DNA of 11,265 nt from an uncultured bacterium (lineage in GTDB: Bacteria > Bacillota > Clostridia > Lachnospirales > Lachnospiraceae). The notes under the pieces were generated by a model. It was not told the DNA's origin, searched no databases, and saw nothing but the letters and a program-made list of their open reading frames with translations. Location of the stretch: assembly GCA_946543095.1 (NCBI GenBank), contig CAMNLO010000023.1, positions 1-11,265 of the forward strand, written 5' to 3'. The position numbers were made by a program, and so were the translations under genes. Positions 5,776-11,265 of the stretch are shown piece after piece (the first letter of the stretch is position 1; each line of letters opens with the position of its first letter).

Positions 5776-6927
5776 TTAATAGAAGATATGTCCCCCGATC
5801 TGGATCCCGGTAAGTCCCGGGATGGGGGTCCTGAAATAGACGCAGTTTCCCACTGTGGTCTGTCCCTGCATGGCGGCGTCTGCGGCCTGATAGCAGGCGG
5901 CGGATGCCCGGTTTTCCGCAAGGGCCAGTGCCAGGCGGCCTGAGGCCACGGGGGAGAACTGCCTGTTCTGATAGATCACTCCCACCACAGTGTCCGGATA
6001 AACGGCGCTCCTGACCCGGTTGATTACCACGGCTCCCACCCCCACCTGTCCCTCGTAGGGCTGGTTTCCCGCTTCGCAGTAGATCAGGTTTGCCAGAAGA
6101 TACCGGTCTCCCTCCGCAAATTGAATGTCTGAAATGTCTCTCCAGGTGGACCGGGCAGCCAGCCTGGACTTTTCCTTTTCCTCGGCGATCATTTTTCTGA
6201 GGGCGGCGATATCGCTCTCCTGTCTGGCAATCATGGCCTCGTAGGCCTCGGCCTCCTCTTCCGTCTGGCTGATGGCCCCGGCGTATTTTTTCACCTCCAC
6301 GGAGGTCTGTGTCACCAGGCCCTGCACCTTTGCCTGCTCCGCGGCCGCGGCCTGCTTTAAGCTCTCCAGATCCGCCTTTTCGCTTTCAAGCCTTGCCCTG
6401 GTCTCCTCCACAAGCACCCTGGTGGCCTTGAATTCCTCCAGCATCCGCCTGTCATAGGCCTCCAGCTTTTCGATGTAATCCGCCCGGTTTAGAAAGCCCG
6501 CCAGGGTCTCCGAGGAAAACAAAAGCTCCATATAGGTCTGCTCCCCGGATTCATACATGAAGCGGATCCTGGCCTTCATGGCCTCATACTGGGCTTTTTC
6601 CGTGGCGATGGCCTCCTGCAGAAGCCCCTCCGCCTCATCGATATCCCTGTTTTTGATCTCCAGCTTCACCTCCAGATCCGCTAGATTGTCGCTGACCTCG
6701 GTAAGCTTCGTGTTTAAGCTGTTCAGCTGCCCCTTCAGACCGCTCTGGGCGGTCTTCAGATCGTCCAGGTTTTCCCTGGTATCCTGGAGGGCGTCCTCGG
6801 TCAGGTCTTTTTCCTGCTCCTTCTGCCCCAGCTGCTGTTCCAGGTCGCTGATGGTGTCCGCAAGCACGCCGAAGGGAGTGTTCACCGACAGGAGAAAGGC
6901 AAGGATAAGCCCGGCAGCGGTGCGCAC
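5776..6927 (-). CDS. Secreted cell-wall hydrolase: PcsB-like coiled coil plus SleB/CwlJ domain
   Basis: Numbered from a GTG start, the 383 residues comprise a signal peptide (1-23, likely cut VLA-DT), a long Glu/Lys/Leu-rich coiled coil (about 24-265) with the PcsB/CwlO-type hinge RFMYESGEQTYMELLFSS, and a C-terminal hydrolase_2 domain (about 275-383). That domain carries YCEAGNQPYEGQ, whose Glu285 is the likely catalytic acid, then INRV, FSPV and the family end GGHIFY. Members cleave peptidoglycan, in spores at the cortex. I prefer GTG at 6927 because GGGAGG lies 6 nt before it and the signal peptide begins there. Longer in-frame starts (ATG 7050 or 7047, TTG 7056) add about 40 polar residues before the hydrophobic segment and have only a weak AGGA. 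The 139 bp up to comEB may hold a promoter (TTGCTT, 17 nt, TACAAG). Domain assignment is strong; the start is moderately certain. Confidence 0.87.
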   Translation of the reverse strand: MRTAAGLILAFLLSVNTPFGVLADTISDLEQQLGQKEQEKDLTEDALQDTRENLDDLKTAQSGLKGQLNSLNTKLTEVSDNLADLEVKLEIKNRDIDEAEGLLQEAIATEKAQYEAMKARIRFMYESGEQTYMELLFSSETLAGFLNRADYIEKLEAYDRRMLEEFKATRVLVEETRARLESEKADLESLKQAAAAEQAKVQGLVTQTSVEVKKYAGAISQTEEEAEAYEAMIARQESDIAALRKMIAEEKEKSRLAARSTWRDISDIQFAEGDRYLLANLIYCEAGNQPYEGQVGVGAVVINRVRSAVYPDTVVGVIYQNRQFSPVASGRLALALAENRASAACYQAADAAMQGQTTVGNCVYFRTPIPGLTGIQIGGHIFY

Positions 6928-7066
6928 CGCAAACCTCCCGGCGGATTTTGCAAAAGCGCTGCCCTGTTTTAAATTTGAATTATGTAAACCTCTTGTCCCG
7001 GCATTTTCGCAGCCGGTCCGGTGTTCACTTGTATCGGTTTCTCTCATCATAAGCAAAACCGGGATC

Positions 7067-7552
7067 CTACAGCTCGATCTCGATCTTTCTGCCGCTCTTT
7101 ACGTACTGCTCCGTTTTGACACCGGCAGCCTCAAACATCCTCCTGGAAGCGATGGTCATGGGTTCGCCCGCGTATTTGTCGCTTAAGTACACCACGCGTC
7201 TGATGCCGGACTGGATGATGGCCTTGGCGCACTCGTTGCAGGGGAAGAGGGAAACGTAGAGGGTGGCCCCCTCCAGATCCCTGTTGTCGCCCCGGTAGTT
7301 TAAAATGGCGTTCAGCTCCGAGTGGGTCACATAGGCGTACTTGGTGTCCCCGAATTCCCCTTCTCTCTCCCAGGGAAACTCATCGTCGCTGCAGCCCACG
7401 GGAAAACCGTTATAGCCCATGGACAGGATCTTGTGGTCCGCACTGACGATGCAGGCGCCCACCGGGGTATTGGGATCCTTGGAGCGAAAGCCCGTCAGCA
7501 TCGCCACTCCCATGAAATACTCATCCCAGGAGATATAATCTTCCCTTTTCAT
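7067..7552 (-). CDS. comEB: dCMP deaminase (ComEB family)
   Basis: This zinc enzyme deaminates dCMP to dUMP, feeding thymidylate synthesis. In 161 residues it has the zinc and catalytic motif THSELNAI (His77, Glu79) and FPCNECAK (Cys105, Cys108). The N-terminal MKREDYISWDEYFM and the GYNGFPVG substrate loop (46-53) are typical of ComEB/DCTD proteins. AAGGAGG lies just before the ATG with a short 3-nt spacer. The gene ends in TAG, showing that TAG works as an ordinary stop in this genome. It follows upp by 86 bp, in which I see no clear signal. The neighbourhood sua5-upp-comEB is familiar from clostridia and links pyrimidine salvage functions. Confidence 0.95.
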   Translation of the reverse strand: MKREDYISWDEYFMGVAMLTGFRSKDPNTPVGACIVSADHKILSMGYNGFPVGCSDDEFPWEREGEFGDTKYAYVTHSELNAILNYRGDNRDLEGATLYVSLFPCNECAKAIIQSGIRRVVYLSDKYAGEPMTIASRRMFEAAGVKTEQYVKSGRKIEIEL

Positions 7553-7638
7553 GATCCTCCTTATTACATTTCATGACGGCCGGAGTGCAGGCGCGTTCCG
7601 AATCGGCGTGCCTCACGGCAGTGGCCTCGTTTACATGA

Positions 7639-8268
7639 TCACTTGGTCCCGAAGATCCGATCCCCTGCATCCCCTAATCCGGGAACGATATACGCATTCT
7701 CATTCAGCTTCTCATCCAGGGCCCCCACGAACACATCCACGTCCGGGTGCTCCTTTGTGAGCCGCTCCACGCCCTCCGGCGCCGCGATGATGCACAGGAA
7801 ACGGATATTCTTCACTCCCTTTTGCTTTAACAGTGTAATGGCTGCGGAGGCGGAACCCCCTGTGGCCAGCATGGGATCCAGCACAAAGACCTCCCTCTCA
7901 TCGCAGTCCGCCGGCAGCTTGCAGTAATACTCAATGGGCTCATGGGTCACGGGATCCCTGTACAGCCCGATGTGCCCCACCTTTGCCGCGGGGATCAGCT
8001 GCTGAATGCCGTCTACCATGCCGAGGCCCGCCCTTAAGATAGGCACCAGGGCCAGCTTCTTTCCTTTCAGTTCCTTTCCCATGGTCCTGCAGATGGGGGT
8101 CTCGATCTCCACATCCGAAAGCTTCAGCCCCCAGGTGGCCTCATAGGCGATGAGCATGGTGATCTCCCCGATGGTCTGGCGGAAATCCTTTGTGCCCGTT
8201 TCCTTACGGCGGATGAATGTGATCTTGTGATGGATCAGCGGATGATCCATGTAAATGACTCTGGCCAT
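7639..8268 (-). CDS. upp: Uracil phosphoribosyltransferase
   Basis: Upp makes UMP from uracil and PRPP in pyrimidine salvage. The 209 residues show the PRPP-binding loop [13 protein letters not shown] (128-140) and the uracil-binding end [11 protein letters not shown] (194-204). [14 protein letters not shown] (74-87) is also conserved. Length is normal. The start at 8268 ([15 protein letters not shown]) is set by GGAGG 5 nt upstream; a TTG four codons earlier overlaps that site and is rejected. The sua5 stop lies 18 nt upstream, so the two genes are very probably cotranscribed. Confidence 0.97.
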   Translation of the reverse strand: MARVIYMDHPLIHHKITFIRRKETGTKDFRQTIGEITMLIAYEATWGLKLSDVEIETPICRTMGKELKGKKLALVPILRAGLGMVDGIQQLIPAAKVGHIGLYRDPVTHEPIEYYCKLPADCDEREVFVLDPMLATGGSASAAITLLKQKGVKNIRFLCIIAAPEGVERLTKEHPDVDVFVGALDEKLNENAYIVPGLGDAGDRIFGTK

Positions 8269-8286
8269 ATGCACCTCCAATACAGT

Positions 8287-9363
8287 TTATATGTGTATGA
8301 TATTTCCGCCGGCTGCTTTTTTCAGCCGGTTCATTACCGCAATGAAAACCCCCTCTTCGGGAAACCCTTCCGCGAAGATCACGGTGCAGGAAGCCTCATC
8401 CATTCTCCGAAGGCCCTCGAAGAGCCCCGCCGCGATCCCTGCCGGATCCTCCCTGGATGCGGGGCTAAACAGCACCGCTTCCGAAAGCCCGGCCCTTTCG
8501 GCAGTCTCTTTGCTGCAGAGGATCCCCACGGTCTCTCCCCGGGCCGATGCCGCCCGGGAAAGCTCGGAAAGAGCCTCTGCCACCCGCTGCATGGGGCCGC
8601 AGAGCACGGTCATATCGCCCTTCGGCGCATAGTGCCTGTATTTCATCCCCGGGGCTTTGGGATGGAAGTCTTCCTTGTCGCTCATTTTATGTAAACCGGC
8701 CGGCACCCTATCCTCCTCCATCCCCGGAACTCCGAAGATCTCCTCCTTCGTGATATATCCGGGCCTCAGGATCACGGGCTTCTCCACACTGAGATCCAGG
8801 ATCGTGCTCTCCAGGCCGATCGTGGCATGTCCGCCGTCCAGGATCATTTCGATATTGCCCGCAAGGTCCTCGTACACATGGGAGGCCAGCGTGGGACTCG
8901 GCCTGCCGGAACGGTTTGCGCTGGGGGCCGCAATGTAGCCGCCTGCTTCCCGGATCAGCCGAAGGGCCGCCGGATGGTCCGGCATCCTGACCGCCACGGT
9001 GGACAGCCCGCCCGTGGTCTCCATGGGTACCAGGTCCGATTTTTCGAAGATCATGGTCAAAGGCCCCGGCCAGAACTGCTCTGCCAGGGCTAAGGCCGCC
9101 TCCGGGATCTTTTTTACAATGGCAGAAAGGGCCTCCAGCTCCGCGATATGGACGATCAGCGGATTGTCCGAGGGCCGCCCCTTGGCTGCATAGATCTTCT
9201 TCGAGGAAGCGGGATTTAAGGCGTCTCCCCCCAGGCCGTAGACTGTTTCCGTAGGGAAAGCCACAAGCCCCCCCTCCCGCAGGACGCGGCCTGCGCGGCG
9301 GATCGTCTCTTCATTCAGCGCGGAACCGTCTTCCGTGTATGCCGAAACAAGCTCTGTCGTCAT
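8287..9363 (-). CDS. Threonylcarbamoyl-AMP synthase (Sua5/YwlC)
   Basis: Sua5 makes threonylcarbamoyl-AMP from threonine, bicarbonate and ATP, the first step of t6A37 formation in ANN-decoding tRNAs. The 358-residue length is that of Sua5 rather than the short TsaC. The YrdC domain (about 15-205) has PTETVYGLG (37-45), KGRPSDNPL (61-69), PSANRSGRPSPT (147-158) and ESTILD (185-190). The linker PGMKYRHYAP (238-247), which gates the active site in Sua5 proteins, is present, followed by the Sua5 C-terminal domain (about 252-350). The ATG overlaps the stop of the upstream GH18 gene as ATGA (4 bp), indicating translational coupling. upp follows after 18 nt. Confidence 0.95.
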   Translation of the reverse strand: MTTELVSAYTEDGSALNEETIRRAGRVLREGGLVAFPTETVYGLGGDALNPASSKKIYAAKGRPSDNPLIVHIAELEALSAIVKKIPEAALALAEQFWPGPLTMIFEKSDLVPMETTGGLSTVAVRMPDHPAALRLIREAGGYIAAPSANRSGRPSPTLASHVYEDLAGNIEMILDGGHATIGLESTILDLSVEKPVILRPGYITKEEIFGVPGMEEDRVPAGLHKMSDKEDFHPKAPGMKYRHYAPKGDMTVLCGPMQRVAEALSELSRAASARGETVGILCSKETAERAGLSEAVLFSPASREDPAGIAAGLFEGLRRMDEASCTVIFAEGFPEEGVFIAVMNRLKKAAGGNIIHI

Positions 9364-11102
9364 CGTGTCATGTATTCCCCAATGGCCTGCCAGGCTTCGG
9401 CAGACTCCAGCCCCAGCTTCCAGCCTGCCACGCCTCCGATCTCCAAAGCGTCCATCACGGAGAGCTTGGCGGAAAGGGAATCGTGGTCCTCCATCCAGAG
9501 CTGATAATGGGTTCCGTTATAGTCCATCTCCACGTAATTCTGGCAGGCCTCCTCGTTCCATACGGGAGTCAGGCCGTTGCGGCTGATGAATTCCGCCTGG
9601 GTGTTCATGGAAATGGCTTCCGAGGAAAGCTCCTGTCCCGCAGCCTTCCAGACCCTTGTATAAAAAGGAACGCCGTTGATCACCTTTTGCGCGGGAACCC
9701 CGGCGGAAAGCAGCTCCTTTAACCCCTCCTCCACAAAGCCGATGGATGCCACGCTGCCTGCCTCCGCGGATCCGGCGTAGTGCTCGTCATAGCCCATCAT
9801 AACCACATAATCGCACATGACTCCCAGCTCCCGAAAGCCATAGTGCCTGGTATATTCCCTGGCCTGGGGAATGTCCACGGACAGCACCAGGTTTGCCTTT
9901 CGCGTGGCCACATGGAGCTCGCGGATAAACTGCACGTAATCCTCACCGCTTTCCTGTGGGATCTGCTCGAAGTCGATATTCAGGCCGTCAATGCCGAGGG
10001 ATGCCGCGGCCTCCGCCAGATTGGCGGCAAGGGTCCGTCTGCCTGCATCGGAGGAGAGCAGGGCCTTTGTATCCAGCTGAAACTGGTTGTTGATGTCATT
10101 GTCCACTAAGGCCCAGACCTCCATCCCGGCTGCATGGGCTGCCTCCACATAGGCCCGGTTGGCGATGGAATGCACATCTCCCGCTGCGGAAGAAGCGGCA
10201 AACCAGGTGGGAGAGATGACCCGTATCAATCCTCCCTGCCCGGATAAGGGAATGCCTGACGCTTCCCCGCTTTTTGCGGCAGGGGCGATCCCTTCCTTCA
10301 ATGCCTCGGCGCCCTGCTCCGTCAGCATCTGCTGCCAGAGGAGGCTGACCTTCCCGTCCCTTGCAAAGGAAGTGTAGCTGTTCTTTGCCGCCCCGGAGGC
10401 GCCTCTTTCCTCACTGGAATAGCCGGAAAGGCGCTTGTTTTCGATATAGCCGATGAAGCAGTCCTCTGTCTTGACCTTCGTCCAGTTTTCCAGGGATTCC
10501 AGCACCCGGACCGTTTCCCCTTCTTTGATCTCCCGGAGGATCGGGCTCTTGACACCCCCCTTCAGGCGGACCTCAGTGTCCTTTTCCACTTTGGCGATAT
10601 CCGCTTCCACAAGAGTGTTGTAAATCTGCACCCGGTTCGGGTCCTTAAACAGCTCACAGGCAATGTCCACATAGCCCTGCACAAATTCCAGGCTGAGGAA
10701 CACCCCGTCTCCCTCCGCCAGAACGGGGGTGTGCTCATAGACCGCATCTCCCGCGGCGGTCCGGACCCGGTCCTCCCCGGGATAAACTCTGTCCGTATAC
10801 ATATCCGTGGTATACAGGAGCATTCCCTCCCCTGCGTCCCAGTAAAACCGGGAGTCAAAATACTTATGGACGGTGTCCAGGCTCACATACACCTCGCCGC
10901 CCCGGAGCATTCCCCGCTCCTCCAGCAGCTCATCCTGTAAAAACAGCGCCACATCCGCATCACCCTTCATTTTGAAATATTCATCGGGATCCGCTTTTTC
11001 ATCAGAATAGGAATATTTATCCAGATACAGCTTTCCGGCATAGCCCGCCCCCAGAATAAGAATGAGGACGATCACCAGAAGCGTCGGAAGAACACTCTTC
11101 AT
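9360..11102 (-). CDS. Membrane-anchored GH18 glycosidase-like protein with SH3 domain
   Basis: The 580-residue protein starts with a hydrophobic segment (4-26) that is a signal anchor or uncleaved signal peptide. Residues 49-165 resemble a copper-amine-oxidase N-terminal-type domain (VYVSLDTVHKYFD, then VFLSLEFVQGYVD). An SH3-like domain lies at about 174-226 (ETVRVLESLENWTKV). A glycoside hydrolase family 18 barrel fills about 292-578. Its catalytic strand reads DGLNIDFE (372-379), the YaaH/SleL form of DxxDxDxE, with Glu379 as proton donor. SleL-type enzymes cut N-acetylglucosaminyl bonds of spore cortex; here LysM domains are absent and SH3 may replace them as wall binder. The start at 11102 has GGAGG 9 nt upstream; the ATG ten codons earlier lies in the promoter leader. 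It is the first gene of the rightmost operon and overlaps sua5 by 4 bp. Confidence 0.88.
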   Translation of the reverse strand: MKSVLPTLLVIVLILILGAGYAGKLYLDKYSYSDEKADPDEYFKMKGDADVALFLQDELLEERGMLRGGEVYVSLDTVHKYFDSRFYWDAGEGMLLYTTDMYTDRVYPGEDRVRTAAGDAVYEHTPVLAEGDGVFLSLEFVQGYVDIACELFKDPNRVQIYNTLVEADIAKVEKDTEVRLKGGVKSPILREIKEGETVRVLESLENWTKVKTEDCFIGYIENKRLSGYSSEERGASGAAKNSYTSFARDGKVSLLWQQMLTEQGAEALKEGIAPAAKSGEASGIPLSGQGGLIRVISPTWFAASSAAGDVHSIANRAYVEAAHAAGMEVWALVDNDINNQFQLDTKALLSSDAGRRTLAANLAEAAASLGIDGLNIDFEQIPQESGEDYVQFIRELHVATRKANLVLSVDIPQAREYTRHYGFRELGVMCDYVVMMGYDEHYAGSAEAGSVASIGFVEEGLKELLSAGVPAQKVINGVPFYTRVWKAAGQELSSEAISMNTQAEFISRNGLTPVWNEEACQNYVEMDYNGTHYQLWMEDHDSLSAKLSVMDALEIGGVAGWKLGLESAEAWQAIGEYMTR

Positions 11103-11130
11103 AAATGACAACCTCCAATAAACCGTCCCC

Positions 11131-11159
11131 ATTATAGCAAAACTTTTTTACCGCGTCAC
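11131..11159 (-). promoter_or_regulatory. Predicted sigma-A promoter of the GH18-sua5-upp operon
   Basis: Minus strand GTGACG (11159-11154), 17 nt containing an A run, then TGC-TATAAT (-10 at 11136-11131, extended). Transcription should start near 11124, leaving a short leader that contains GGAGG (11116-11112) for the GH18 gene. Confidence 0.7.
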
Positions 11160-11265
11160 CCCGGAGATCACTGTTTCCCTCTTCCGGATCCGTCTTCGGG
11201 TCCGGTCTGCGGGGTCTTCCGCGATCTCCGGAGTCTGCGTCCTGCGTTGTTTCCGGAGCCTGCCC
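11160..11265. other. Unassigned right edge
   Basis: About 105 bp upstream of the operon promoter. All three minus-strand frames stay open to the window edge for at least 30 codons and one ends at CAGTGA (11172-11170 is the TGA). This may be the polar C-terminal tail of another minus-strand gene, but composition does not favour one frame and no family can be recognised. Confidence 0.3.

Noticed and set aside
5792..5828. GC-rich hairpin as a terminator for the DUF402 gene
   Set aside because: No T tract follows on either strand, and the bases encode the conserved end of the SleB-type domain.
6557..7186. 209-codon plus-strand open frame opposite the coiled-coil hydrolase gene
   Set aside because: Ser/Arg/Phe-rich translation is the usual shadow of a Glu/Lys/Leu coiled coil on the other strand; the minus frame has clear domains and a ribosome site.
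7553..7638. Possible regulatory element between upp and comEB
   Set aside because: Only weak, unconvincing inverted matches and no promoter with acceptable spacing; treated as plain spacer within an operon.

Overview
The window reads as chromosomal DNA of a GC-rich Clostridia member, most likely a Lachnospiraceae-type gut anaerobe. The support is the clostridial style of its proteins: a CobU/CobU-like pair, a DUF402 protein, a PcsB-type coiled coil joined to a SleB hydrolase, and the cluster sua5-upp-comEB. Family placement is inference; no 16S or other marker is present. Almost all of the DNA is coding and genes are tightly packed. I see no insertion sequence, prophage, CRISPR array, tRNA or rRNA.

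Left block (1-3572, minus strand, transcribed right to left): trmB (tRNA m7G46 methyltransferase), a gamma-carbonic-anhydrase-like hexapeptide protein, a CobU with a fused second CobU-like domain, cbiB (cobalamin lower-loop assembly), and the first codons of deoC. The deoC reading frame is broken by an in-frame TAG at codon 33. An imperfect ~45-bp tandem repeat between trmB and the carbonic anhydrase gene is built from copies of the trmB 3' end.

Middle (3573-3900): a 260-bp gap that ordinary gene calling leaves empty. It holds what looks like a complete type I toxin-antitoxin locus: a 30-codon hydrophobic holin-like toxin gene with its own promoter and a very strong Shine-Dalgarno, a 12-bp perfect hairpin terminator, and a minus-strand promoter placed to make a ~90-nt antisense RNA across the toxin mRNA 3' end. 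The antitoxin promoter shares a near-palindromic -10 region with the start of the next gene.

Right of that (3882-5769, plus strand): a DacF-type D-alanyl-D-alanine carboxypeptidase and a DUF402 (Ntdp-like) protein. Neither has a Shine-Dalgarno. With trmB they form a set of three genes whose ATG sits where transcription should begin, so the mRNAs may be leaderless.

Right block (5776-11102, minus strand, transcribed right to left from a promoter at 11131-11159): a membrane-anchored GH18/SH3 glycosidase-like protein, sua5 (tRNA t6A synthesis), upp and comEB (pyrimidine salvage and dCMP deamination), and a secreted coiled-coil SleB/CwlJ-type cell-wall hydrolase. Short gaps and a 4-bp overlap suggest one operon. 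Together with dacF, three of the right-hand genes act on peptidoglycan or spore cortex. The last ~105 bp of the window cannot be assigned.
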